Assembly: GCA_002428015.1 (NCBI GenBank)
Contig: DIZW01000122.1
Span: 35,653-88,809 of the forward strand
DNA from: Oxalobacteraceae bacterium UBA6018
GTDB taxonomy: Bacteria > Pseudomonadota > Gammaproteobacteria > Burkholderiales > Burkholderiaceae_D
Length of the DNA: 53,157 nt
Direction of reading: 5' to 3'
The notes beneath the pieces were generated by a model that saw only the letters and a program-made list of their open reading frames with translations, ran no database searches and had not been told where the DNA came from. Below, in pieces: positions 41,410 through 50,900 of the stretch. Position numbers and translations under genes: made by a program. Numbering within the stretch: the first letter of the stretch is position 1; each line of letters begins with the position of its first letter.

Positions 41410-42309
41410 TTAATGCGACGCGGCGGCGGACCGCCCTGGCAGTGGCAGCGGACGCAGCAGCCGAGCAGGCACGTCGGGGCTGGGTATGCTGAAATGGCGC
41501 GTCACCGCGGCCATGGCGCTTAATTCCTTGTGGAAGTGCCGATGCAGCAGTTCATCAAGCGAGCCATCCTTCTGGGCGATCACCAGCCCGGTCGCGAGTC
41601 GGCGCGCCAGCGTGGGGTGGCGCGCGCTCACGTAGAAAATGGTGGGAAAAGGGTAGGAGATCATCAGGTTGGGCGCGACCATGAGCCGGCTGGATAATGC
41701 CGGATACAGCGCCAGTGCCGAATCGATCTCCACCACGCTCATCGGGAAATAATCGAAGCGCTTCTCGGCCAGCATCGGGATCAAGGTCTTGATGTCGGCG
41801 CTGTCCATGACCCGGTAGCCGTTGCGCCGGTACAGGTCCACTTCCGTCCAGCCGCGGCCCTGACCGGCCGTCATCGCCTTGAGCTGGGCGGCGCTGGTGA
41901 TGGCCTGGAACTTCGGCAGGTCTTCCCTGCGGATCAGCAGGAAGCGATAGCCCAGCAGGCCGTCCATCAGCGGCACGTTGACTGGTATGCGCTGGTCCAG
42001 CGGATCGTTCGGGTCCAGCGGACGCCACGGCCCCGCCTGCACGTTGAGGTGCACGCCTTCGCTGACCTCGCGCCTCACGCGCAGCGTACTGAAGTCGCCG
42101 CGCACCCGGGTCAACTGGTAAGGGCCGAAACCTGACGTGGTCTTGTCCAGCACCAGCTTCAGCGCCGCGTATTGGAACGCGTCGCGCGACGGCGTACGCC
42201 CCCAGTCCCAAAAGCGCACCACCATTGGGGCCGCCAGGGCCTGCGGACCGGCCAGCAGCGAACCCGCAAGCAACACCCAAATCCCGACTAAACAATTTAC
42301 ACGACGCAT
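41410..42309 (-). CDS. Periplasmic solute-binding-like protein
   Basis: A 299-residue secreted protein with a signal peptide (LVGIWVLLAGSLLAGPQALA) and the overall layout of a family 3 amino-acid-type binding protein: paired residues 30-120 and 200-270, PNLMISYPFPTIFYVSARHP and GSLDELLHRHF near the C-terminus as in SBP_bac_3. No ABC permease or kinase is beside it, so it may be a free-standing sensor or scavenger. Family call is moderate, ligand unknown. Divergent from the TraB/GumN gene. Confidence 0.7.
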   Translation of the reverse strand: MRRVNCLVGIWVLLAGSLLAGPQALAAPMVVRFWDWGRTPSRDAFQYAALKLVLDKTTSGFGPYQLTRVRGDFSTLRVRREVSEGVHLNVQAGPWRPLDPNDPLDQRIPVNVPLMDGLLGYRFLLIRREDLPKFQAITSAAQLKAMTAGQGRGWTEVDLYRRNGYRVMDSADIKTLIPMLAEKRFDYFPMSVVEIDSALALYPALSSRLMVAPNLMISYPFPTIFYVSARHPTLARRLATGLVIAQKDGSLDELLHRHFHKELSAMAAVTRHFSIPSPDVPARLLRPLPLPGRSAAASH

Positions 42310-42391
42310 GACCCAACATTCTTTCTATCCGACAGCGCAGTATCGCAGCTCGTATTGACTGCGGCAACGCTTGGCGGGGCTGCAAAATTGC

Positions 42392-42405
42392 ACATATGCA
42401 TATGT
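42392..42405. promoter_or_regulatory. 14-bp perfect palindrome in a divergent promoter region
   Basis: ACATATGCATATGT is self-complementary and lies in the 184-bp gap between the divergent binding-protein gene and the TraB/GumN gene, a position typical of an operator. No regulator can be named from it. Confidence 0.4.
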
Positions 42406-42493
42406 TGGCTTGGTTGTAACAGCGTGTTTCTTTCCGCGAGGAATTGATTGCAGTGTCGTATTCTCGGTCATCCCTCACCATCCGGAGACTGAC

Positions 42494-43540
42494 ATGTTCT
42501 ACCGTGGATTGCCCGCCCTTTGTCTGTGTTTTTTCGCCGCCACCGCCGGCGCGCAAGCGACGACCGATGCCGCTACCCCCGGTGCGCAAGCGACGACCGA
42601 TGCCGCTGCGCCGGACGCGCACGATGCCCCAGTCGCGCCGGAAAAAGTGCTCGTGGTCGGTCAGCGTCCTGGACCGGGATTGTGGAAAATTTCCAAGGGC
42701 GAGCATGTGCTCTGGGTGTTCGGCACCTACGCCCCCTTGCCGAAGAAGCTAGAATGGCGCTCCCAGCAGGTTGAAAATATCGTCGCGCACAGCCAGGCCT
42801 ACCTGCTGCCACCGTCGATTTCCGCCAGCGTCGGGTTCTTCCGCGGGCTGACCCTGCTGCCCCAGTTCATCGGCCTGAAGAATAGCCCGGACGGCAAAAC
42901 CCTGCGCGACCTGTTGCCCGACGAGGTGTACGCGCGCTGGCTGCCGATTCGCGACAAATACTTCGGCAAGGGCGGCGGCATCGAGCGCGAGCGCCCGTTC
43001 TTCGTCGCCAACGAACTGTACGACCTGGCAATCGCCCGTGCCGGTCTGACGACAGGCAACGAAGTGTGGGAAGTGGTCGACCGTATCGCCAAGAAAAACC
43101 ACGTCAAGGTGGTCAATCCCGGCATCCACATGACCCTTGCCGATCCGGGCAAGGCGATCAAGGCCTTCAAGAGTGGATCGATGGATGACTTGCCCTGTTT
43201 CACAGCGACGCTGGCGCGCGTGGAAACCGACGTCGACGCCATGCGTGAACGGGCCAACGCCTGGGCGAAAGGGGACATCGCGGAGATCAAGAGCTTCGAT
43301 TACGCCGAACGCGAGCGTGCCTGCAACAGCGCCATGGACAGCAGCGGCGCCGTCAAGTCCAACCCGGAATTCCAGGCCGCGCCCGAGCGCATGCGCGCCG
43401 CCTGGATCGCCGCCGCCGAGACGGCGCTGGAAAACAATGCGTCGACCTTCGCCATCCTCCCCATGCACAATGTGTTGGGCGACAAGAGCCTGGTCGCCGC
43501 GCTGCAGGCCAAGGGCTATCAAGTTGACGCGCCCCAGTGA
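42494..43540 (+). CDS. TraB/GumN family protein
   Basis: A 348-residue secreted protein of the TraB/GumN family. A signal peptide covers about residues 1-21 (LPALCLCFFAATAGAQA), followed by a duplicated 11-residue word (GAQATTDAATP) and the conserved core beginning LWKISKGEHVLWVFGTYAPLPKKLEW; the C-terminal AILPMHNVLGDKSLVAALQAKGY is the family ending. TraB-fold proteins are thought to be metal-dependent proteases, but in this branch the function is unproven. GGAG lies eight bases before ATG; the frame is open 41 codons further upstream. Confidence 0.87.
   Translation: MFYRGLPALCLCFFAATAGAQATTDAATPGAQATTDAAAPDAHDAPVAPEKVLVVGQRPGPGLWKISKGEHVLWVFGTYAPLPKKLEWRSQQVENIVAHSQAYLLPPSISASVGFFRGLTLLPQFIGLKNSPDGKTLRDLLPDEVYARWLPIRDKYFGKGGGIERERPFFVANELYDLAIARAGLTTGNEVWEVVDRIAKKNHVKVVNPGIHMTLADPGKAIKAFKSGSMDDLPCFTATLARVETDVDAMRERANAWAKGDIAEIKSFDYAERERACNSAMDSSGAVKSNPEFQAAPERMRAAWIAAAETALENNASTFAILPMHNVLGDKSLVAALQAKGYQVDAPQ
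42548..42613 (+). repeat. 33-bp tandem duplication in the TraB/GumN gene
   Basis: Two adjacent copies of a 33-bp unit (GGCGCGCAAGCGACGACCGA...), differing at a few bases, encode the repeated word GAQATTDAA just after the predicted signal-peptide cleavage site. In frame. Confidence 0.85.
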
Positions 43541-43576
43541 GATGGCCGCCGCGCGGCGCATCGCACGGGCGCCGCT

Positions 43577-43626
43577 CCGCGTAGAGCGCGGCTATCGCGG
43601 ATGTAGCGCAATGCTAGAGCAGAAGC
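43577..43626 (+). pseudogene. Decayed 5' half of a tRNA-Gly with its upstream flank
   Basis: The 50 bases here align with 46984-47033, which is the 5' flank plus first half of tRNA-Gly(CCC), with about four substitutions and two compensating gaps. Acceptor and D-arm remain recognisable (GCGGATGTAGCGCAATGCTA, from 43597). Similarity stops just before the anticodon loop; the following 3' half cannot fold as a tRNA. Confidence 0.72.
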
Positions 43627-43690
43627 GCCACATGGAGCGGGGCAGCGCCGATTCTACTCTCCGGTATAAAAATGGCGCCAGTGTTGGCGT

Positions 43691-44866
43691 TCAAGCGGGG
43701 CAGGAAAGCGCCGGGGCGGCGGCGGACCGGTCGGGCGTCTGTGCGAGGAAATAGGCAGGGCTCGACAGCAGCAGCGACACCAGGTCGGACTGGCGCTTGG
43801 TGCCGGTCTTGTTAAAGATGCTTTTCAGCTGGGAGCGGATCGTATGGATGGACGTGCCGCGTTCCTGCGCCGCATCGTCGAGGGTCTTGCCGCAGCCGAG
43901 TGCGACGGCCAATTGAGCCTCTGCCTCCGATAAGCCGAACAGGGCGCGCACCAGTTCCACGCCGACTGACGGCGCGATCTCCGGGTCAAAGGCGAACAGC
44001 AAGGCCGCGCCCTGTCCCGCCGCGCTTCCATTGAGGTGCATCGGCGCAATCATGATGATGAGAGGCATACGCGCGCGCCGCGGCAGCAGCACCGTGGCGC
44101 AGGGATGGGCGGCGATGCCGCGGCTGGCGCGTATCGCGTTGCTCACTTCGAGGTTGATGCTGCGCGTGACCGCCTCATAGCGCGTGAAAATGTGGCCTTC
44201 TTCCAGCCACAGGACGCCGCGTCCTTCCAGCAACCGGGTCGCGCTGCGATTGACGTGCGCGACGCGGCCGTATTCGTTGATTAGTAAAGTCGGCATCGCC
44301 AGCACGTCCAGGCTGCTGGCGAGAAAGTTCTGGCCCAGCTGCAGTTCGGCGAAACGATAGCGCATCTGGATCGCGCGCTGGATGTGCGGCACCAGTTGGT
44401 CGAGCCTGTCCATGTCGTCGCGTGTGAACGGCGGATGCTCGGGCGCGCGCTGCACGATCAACTGCGTCAGCCAAGCGCCCTCGCGCAGCACGATGCTGCC
44501 GGCGGCGTAGGCGACGCCTTGTGGCGCCACCCATTCGCGGTAAAAACGCGATTCGGGAAAGCGCTCCGGGTTAGGAATGTCCAGGTTGCTTGCATAAAAC
44601 GAAGCGATGGGCGCGTCCATCATGTGGCGCGCCAGGATGTCTTCGCGCGCGTAAATAAGCGCGTAGCTGGCGATCCATTCGTGGGCAATTCCATGCATCC
44701 AATTGCCCTTGATTTCCTGCGTCTCGACATGGCGCGTGACCATGCTGACCGATTTCAGTTGGAACGCTGGGCAAAGCGCCTCAATGAAGAGCTGAAACCC
44801 GCCCGGGTTCATCACGGCATCATACAGCTTGCCCACCAAAGCGCCGTCGTCGGCTGAGCTTGTCAT
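43691..44866 (-). CDS. LuxR-type transcriptional regulator
   Basis: A 391-residue DNA-binding regulator. The C-terminal LuxR helix-turn-helix (about residues 320-380) reads FGLSEAEAQLAVALGCGKTLDDAAQERGTSIHTIRSQLKSIFNKTGTKRQSDLVSLLL. The N-terminal 300 residues resemble the PAS/GAF-like sensing parts of stand-alone LuxR proteins (VLAMPTLLINEYGRVAHVNRSATRLL is PAS-like, about 200-230). No receiver Asp, so not a response regulator, and no autoinducer synthase is nearby. Start MTSSADDGAL is preferred; an open frame continues to 45208 but the extension has unrelated composition. Confidence 0.85.
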   Translation of the reverse strand: MTSSADDGALVGKLYDAVMNPGGFQLFIEALCPAFQLKSVSMVTRHVETQEIKGNWMHGIAHEWIASYALIYAREDILARHMMDAPIASFYASNLDIPNPERFPESRFYREWVAPQGVAYAAGSIVLREGAWLTQLIVQRAPEHPPFTRDDMDRLDQLVPHIQRAIQMRYRFAELQLGQNFLASSLDVLAMPTLLINEYGRVAHVNRSATRLLEGRGVLWLEEGHIFTRYEAVTRSINLEVSNAIRASRGIAAHPCATVLLPRRARMPLIIMIAPMHLNGSAAGQGAALLFAFDPEIAPSVGVELVRALFGLSEAEAQLAVALGCGKTLDDAAQERGTSIHTIRSQLKSIFNKTGTKRQSDLVSLLLSSPAYFLAQTPDRSAAAPALSCPA

Positions 44867-45443
44867 ACATCGCACCGGTAATCGTTGTTCGCATGACGCA
44901 CACCCCTTGTCAGTGATTCCATCGGATGCGCGCTTCACGCAGGATCGGCCGCAAAGGCAATTCTGATGCCTAAGTGCAATGTATTTACAATAACAGAATC
45001 CGCTGCTTGCGGCCAGCATTTCAATGTGCATGTCAGAGGCCGCGGCGATGTGGCGAGCGGCCAAGCACTTCCCGCAACCAGCTTTACCTGGGACACTCAC
45101 GTCGATTCCCCCGCCTGAAGCGCTGGATTCGGCATCCCAGGTTTTTGCCGCCGCGCCAACTCCGCTGGAAGCGCCGTGCCGCCCGCGTCGCATTCGCCCC
45201 CATCGCATTCGCCATTTGGCCGCATATACCTCAAACGGGGGATGTGGCGAGCAGCATTAATAAAATATCATTGAATTAGCACAGGAGAGGCGCGGTCCCA
45301 CTCCGTGACAACAATCGAGCAGAAAAACGTCAAGCAAAACTGATCGTCGTGAAACACAAAAAGATGTCTATAACGCTATGTTTTGATTTGTAATGGCGCG
45401 AATAATTGCACTTGTAACAATAATTCACAGCATGGAGAAATAC
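44867..45443. other. 577-bp intergenic region with no supportable gene
   Basis: Divergent region between the LuxR regulator and the Pro-rich lipoprotein. Its right half (from about 45240) is markedly AT-richer. The 12-mer GATGTGGCGAGC occurs twice (about 45045 and 45239). ORFs here are short with skewed composition and are not convincing. Promoters for both flanking genes must lie here but I cannot place them. Confidence 0.5.
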
Positions 45444-46757
45444 ATGGATAGGCAAACAAGGCAACGAAACCTGGGCGTGGCAATATTGGCGTCCCTGGCA
45501 TTGTTTGGCTGCGGCGGCGGAGGCAGCAGCGCTCCAGTTGCCGTTACACCCACTCCGGCTGACCCTACCCCCGCACCGGTTGTCGTTACGCCCGCGCCGG
45601 TTGTCGTTACCCCCGTTCCTGTTGTTGTCCCCCCACCGGTTGCCCCAACACAATCTGGCGTTTTCACCGACGACCCAGTTGCAGGCCTGTCTTACACGAC
45701 GAGTGGCGCTTACAGCGGGACGACCGACGCCAACGGCACTTTTAAATTTAACACTGGCGAAACCGTTACATTCAAAATTGGCAATCTGGTAATTGGCACG
45801 GCAAAGGGGGGTAACACCATTTCTCCCATTGACCTGGCAACGAGTTCCGACCAAGCCATCAATATATACGTGTTGTTACAGTCACTTGATAACAAGAGCG
45901 TGGCCAATACCATCACGATTCCATCCACGCTCGCTAGTGCCAACTTGAGCCACATTGATCTTTCGCAAGGTCCTGTAGTTTTTGCGAGCGCGGCGAACGC
46001 GACACTAGTCGCTGCTCAAACCACCGCTGGAATCACGAGCGGCATTGTGGCGCCGGGTGCGGCGATCGCACATGCTAGTGCCCAATTTCAGAAACAAGCA
46101 GTTGGCGTGTGGCAGCTCTATCAAGGCGGCACAGCACAACCGGTCGTGTTCCGTTTTGATGCGTCGGGAGCTTACCTGATGGGGGAGGCGGACGGTCCGA
46201 AACCTGGAATCGAAGCTGGAACGATGACCGTTGACCCGCTTAATGCGCATTTCTCCGGAAAGGTGACGCTCGATACAAACGGTGAGTCCGGCTTTTCCAA
46301 CCCCAGTCCAAGCGAACTGACCGAAACCATGAAATTTGATGGGCCGAATCTCGCGGTTCGCGATTCTTCGGGGGTCCCGCTCTTTCAATTTCAGCGAGTC
46401 GCTAACGACAACAGCAGCCTGGTCGGCGCATGGGCCTTAACGTCGGCGGCGACGCTGGCAACCCAACATTTTGTTTTTTTTCCTGATGGAAAATTCATGA
46501 TGATCGATCCGCTTGGCGATACCGGCACAAGTCATTGTGGTGTTGCCGGAATTGAATATGGCACGTATACATTTGCAGCCACGACCGGCCTGACCGTGAG
46601 CGCCATCAGTATCGATACGAATGGGTGTGCTGGTCTGAACGATACAACGCTTGTTCCTGGAAAACTCTTCCAAGGACCAAATTCAATCCCCGCCACCTTG
46701 TCTTCCGATGGCAATACCTTGAACTTACCTGGCGGCCTAGTGATGAAGCGCCTGTGA
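45444..46757 (+). CDS. Lipoprotein with Pro/Val/Thr repeat linker, unknown
   Basis: A 437-residue surface-type lipoprotein. Signal peptide with lipobox LFGC and a Gly run, then a linker of three 7-residue units of PAPVVVT type (about residues 45-70, encoded by 21-bp repeats near 45570-45632). The next part, SGVFTDDPVAGLSYTTSG.YSGTTDANGTFKFNTGETVTF, is a beta-rich module often found in surface lipoproteins, and the last 200 residues contain two lipocalin-like repeats (VGVWQLYQGG...VFRFDASGAYLMGE; VGAWALTSA...FVFFPDGKFMM). GGAG sits six bases before ATG 45444. Codon use is visibly less GC-biased than in neighbours, suggesting acquisition. Function unknown. Confidence 0.85.
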   Translation: MDRQTRQRNLGVAILASLALFGCGGGGSSAPVAVTPTPADPTPAPVVVTPAPVVVTPVPVVVPPPVAPTQSGVFTDDPVAGLSYTTSGAYSGTTDANGTFKFNTGETVTFKIGNLVIGTAKGGNTISPIDLATSSDQAINIYVLLQSLDNKSVANTITIPSTLASANLSHIDLSQGPVVFASAANATLVAAQTTAGITSGIVAPGAAIAHASAQFQKQAVGVWQLYQGGTAQPVVFRFDASGAYLMGEADGPKPGIEAGTMTVDPLNAHFSGKVTLDTNGESGFSNPSPSELTETMKFDGPNLAVRDSSGVPLFQFQRVANDNSSLVGAWALTSAATLATQHFVFFPDGKFMMIDPLGDTGTSHCGVAGIEYGTYTFAATTGLTVSAISIDTNGCAGLNDTTLVPGKLFQGPNSIPATLSSDGNTLNLPGGLVMKRL

Positions 46758-47003
46758 CGTAAAACGTTTTCAATCGCCAGATTGGTGTGGACGCGACCGT
46801 GGAGACGGTGACATCCTCCGCGACGTGCTCGTAGACTCTGTCCGTGACGAGCAGGAAAGCATCGCCTTCTGCCAAGCTGCACTGCACGGGAGCGATAGTC
46901 AGCTTCCCATCGCCGGTGGGAAGCAGTGTGGCGTTTCCATTTTCAATCACGCCTTGTTGGAAATTTGTCAAACAGCGTGAAACCCGCGTAGAATGCGGGC
47001 TAC

Positions 47004-47077
47004 GCGGGTGTAGCTCAATGGTAGAGCAGAAGCTTCCCAAGCTTACGACGAGGGTTCGATTCCCTTCACCCGCTCCA
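47004..47077 (+). tRNA. tRNA-Gly(CCC)
   Basis: A 74-nt cloverleaf with encoded CCA: acceptor GCGGGTG/CACCCGC, D arm GCTC/GAGC with GG in the loop, anticodon loop TTCCCAA (anticodon CCC at 47036-47038), T arm GAGGG-TTCGATT-CCCTT, discriminator T then CCA. The outermost anticodon-stem pair is a G-A mismatch. An integrase pseudogene starts 71 bases downstream, and a decayed copy of the 5' half lies at 43577. Confidence 0.96.
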
Positions 47078-47148
47078 GTAAAATCAATGACTTACAAGCA
47101 TTTTACTCTTCCATATTTTTTCCGCAATTTGGCCGATTTCCGCAAAAA

Positions 47149-47628
47149 TCACTTCGTGGGCGGAACGATGCGTCCGCGGCGCAAGTAGTGCCGCTGCGTT
47201 GTCTTGACGTTTTCATTCCCCAAGAGCTCGCTTGCAGCCTGCTCGCCGCGCTCATCACTAGTGTCATCTGCCGCCTTCGCGCTGAGCTCGTAGAGCCGGA
47301 ATTTATCTATCGCACTGGCAAGCTCGGGATGGGCGTTCGCCGCCGATTTTCTTGCTATGACGAATTGATTGCGTAAAGCCGGCTTGGTCAGCCGTTTTCC
47401 CCATTCATTGACGCGCAGCGCGGCGGTGACCGCCTTGTGCGTTTTCTTGCGCTCACGAATGCGCTCAATCAACTGGGCCAGCTTGGCGCTGATGACGACG
47501 CGTAGCGGCTGTTTGGTGTTCAGCTGGATCACGATCAGTTAGCCTTCCACGATGTCGTGCTCGCTCATAAGCAGCGCAGCTGCGGGCCGTTGGCCGGTGA
47601 GGTAGGCAAATCTCATCGCATCGCGCAG
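47149..47628 (-). pseudogene. Tyrosine recombinase (integrase) remnant with in-frame stop
   Basis: On the minus strand the catalytic domain of a phage-type integrase is recognisable: LRDAMRFAYLTGQRP (catalytic Arg) ... DIVEG, then a TAA stop at 47541-47539, then in the same frame LIVIQLNTKQPLRVVIS ... LLGNENVKTTQRHYLRRG with the catalytic Tyr. The family would have no stop between EG and L-V-x-Q-x-KT. The box usually read as LGH is LGN here. Sequence beyond 47628 no longer resembles the family, so the N-terminal half is also lost. Position just past the 3' end of tRNA-Gly and pointing towards it is classic for tRNA-targeted elements. Confidence 0.82.
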
Positions 47629-47970
47629 CGGACGCGCTGGAAACCAGGTGGTTCGAGATGGCCTTAACGCGGGCGGCAATATGGTGATTACGATAAGTTT
47701 ATTGATTGGGCCCCCTCAAACCTGCCATTGGACCGTTGCGTTTTCAACACAGTGTTTAGTGCCGGCTCCTAAACATGGGGGGCGGCTTATCCTCTGCTTT
47801 GAAGCTTGGGTGCTTTCAGTCGATTATCAAAATAATCCACCTGCCAACCGATCCGGCACGCTTGGCCGATCGCTGTACGAACCGTCTTGCTGTCGCTGGC
47901 GGTGCATGCGCGGTTGTCAGGGATGGATAATAAAAAATACCTAAAATATCAATCTAGAATCAGGAGACAT
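47629..47970. other. 342-bp intergenic region, leader of the TonB receptor
   Basis: Between the integrase remnant and the TonB-dependent receptor. Composition is mixed and the last 50 bases are AT-rich (ATAATAAAAAATACC region near 47928) just before the AGGAGACAT ribosome binding site. I see no gene, and cannot place a promoter with confidence. Confidence 0.5.
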
Positions 47971-50900
47971 ATGACGTTCCAGAAAACCGCCATCGCAGTC
48001 GCGGTCGCGCATGTCGCTGCACTTTGCAGCGGCGCAGTGTGGGCCCAGTCGGCCGACACGAACGCAGCAGCGCCGGGCACCTCTGTCGTTGTCGTTAGCG
48101 GCCAGCGCGCCGCACTCCAATCGGCACAAAAACTCAAACAGAATTCGGACGAAGTCGTCGATTCGATTGTCGCCGAAGACATCGGCAAGTTGCCGGACCG
48201 TTCAGTCACCGAAGTACTGCAGCGTATCGCCGGCGTCACGATGGACCGCAACATCCCTGGCGACCCTAACCGCCAGGCCGTCGAAGGGTCCGGCATTTCG
48301 GTGCGCGGCCTGACCTATGTGCGTTCCGAAGTCAATGGCCGTGACGCGTTCTCGGCCGGTGGTGGCCGTTCGCTCGGCTTCACCGACGTGGCGCCGGAAC
48401 TGATGGCCGGCGTCGACGTCTACAAGAATCCCTCCGCCGAACAGATCGAAGGGGCCGTCGCCGGCCTGGTGAATCTGCGCACCGCCATGCCCTTCGACTT
48501 CAAGGGTTTCAAGGGCTCGATGGGCATCTCGGAAGCCTACTCCACGCTCAACAGGAAGAAAGCGCCGACCGGCACGATCCTGTTGTCGGACCGCTGGGAC
48601 ACGCCGCTGGGTCAATTCGGCGCGCTGATCGACCTGGCCTCCTCGCGTAGTCCCACCCGCACGGACGCGGTTGGCGTCGATCCATATTTCCCGCACACCA
48701 ACTCCCAGGATCCAGCCAAGTACGACGCGTCGAAAACCAAATGGATTCCGCTGGGCGTGGGCTACCGTTCGCAGGACTTCGAACGCACCCGCCACGGCGA
48801 CTACGCCGCCTTGCAGTGGCGTCCGAGCCGCGACCTCACGGCCGGCCTGACCTACTTCAAGACGAAATACAAGGAAGACCTGAGCGAGCACGTAGTGAGC
48901 TCCTCCGAGGACAAGTGGTATCAGCAGGTGGCCGGTGCCGATGCCATCTTCGACAGCAATGGCGCGTTCCAGAGCGGTACGATCTCCAACCCGACCTATG
49001 GCGGTTCGCCGTTCAACAGTTCGCAGCGTATCAACGCGCGCGAGTCCGGCACGCGCGACATTTCGCTCAACGTGCAGTGGCGCGTGGCCCCCAATCTGAC
49101 CTGGACCAATGACTTCCAGAACGTTCGCTCCACCACCAAAGGGTTCGACGCCGACGTGTCGACCGGCTTCATCCTGCCGAACCAGACGGTGGACATGACG
49201 GGCTCGATCCCGCGCATCGGCCTGGGTTCGGCGGCCTACATGGCCGACCCGAACAATTACTACTGGGCATACACCATGGAGGCGCTCGACAAGGCCACCG
49301 CCAAGCAGAAGGCCTGGAAATCCGACCTGAAGTTCGACTTCGACAATCCGGTGCTGCGCGATATCCGTTTCGGCGTGCGCATGGCCGACCGCGAAGGCGA
49401 GAACGACCGTGCCCAGAAGTTCTACAACTGGTCCGGCATTACCTTCCCATGGATGGAGGGCTGGCAGATCCCGCACGTTGCCCGCCTGGGCGATCCGCGT
49501 TTCTCCGGCGGCTCTTCGCTGTATCAGATTCCAAACTTCTTCGACGGTAAGGTCGACGTCCCACCGATGCTGTTCGCGAGCGAGGCGACGGTGCGCGGCT
49601 TCCCGGAGGAGTGGACCAAGATCCACGCCTACCACGATGTGCTGTGCGCCGAGCAGAAGGCCGCCCAAGGCTGGGGCACCTGCGACAAATGGGTTCCCGC
49701 GACCTTCGACACGCCTGCGGCACGCAACTCGCAGACCGAAAAGACCCGCGCGGCCTACGCGCAACTGCGCTTCGGCTTCGACGACCTGAAGTATCCGGTC
49801 GACGGCAACATCGGCTTGCGGTATGTGTCGACCAAGGGCACCGCCAACGGCTACGTGGCGTTCACGCCGCCGTCGGCGATCAACATTCCGGCCGGGACGG
49901 CAGTGACCGGCCAGGATAAGCTGATCGACATCGCCGCCTTCGCCGATCCGCTGGCTTTCAGCAACTCCTACCGTAACTGGTTGCCGAGCCTGAACCTGCG
50001 CATGAAGTACAACGACAAGCTGCAGTTCCGCTTCGCGCTGGCGAAGTCGATGTCGCGTCCTGACTTCAACCAGCTGCAGGCCCAGACCACGCTGACCGCG
50101 ACGAACCTGTCGACGACGACCAAGGACGCCACCGGCAAGACCACGAGCGTGCAGTTCAATGGCACCAGCCTGACCGGTACCAGCGATGGCAACCCGATGC
50201 TCAAGCCGACCACCTCCACCAACGTCGACCTGACCGCGGAATGGTATTTCGCCCCGGCCGGTTCGCTGACCTTCTCGGCGTTCAACAAGGACATCAACGA
50301 TATCGTCCTCACCCAGAACTACGCCAAGACGGTCAACGACAAGAGCGGCAAAGCGCAGACCTTCATCATCACCGGCCCGACCAACGGCGCCAAGGGCTTT
50401 GCCCGCGGTTTCGAAATCGCGCACCAGCAGTATTATGATTTCGTTCCTGAATGGCTCAGGGGGATAGGCACCCAGGCAAGCTGGACCTACGTGTCCAGCG
50501 AGCGCACCCTGAAAAACCCGGTGTCCGAGACATGGTGTGTCGGTAACGATGCGGCGTCGAACTTCAACCTGTCGATCAACGGCTGCGATACCGATGCCCG
50601 TCCGTTCGGCAAGACGCCGCTGCAGGGTCTGTCGAAGAACACCATCAACTTCGCGGTCATTTATGAAAAGCACGGTCTGTCGACCCGGCTGGCGTACAAC
50701 TGGCGCTCGCGTTACCTGGTCGCCGTCAACACCTGGGGTAGCCGCGGCAACAACGGTTTGAACACGAATCCGGCTTCGCCGTCCTACCTGGTGCCGACGC
50801 CCAATAACGACCAGGCCTATGGTTTGCCGCTGTGGCAAGATGCCTACGGCCAGCTCGACGGTTCGATCTTCTACGACTTCACGTCGAAGTTCCGGGTCGG

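Noticed and set aside
44870..45208. N-terminal extension of the LuxR regulator to 45208
   Set aside because: The extra residues are Cys/Arg/Ser-rich and unlike the family; the start at 44866 gives a normal length.
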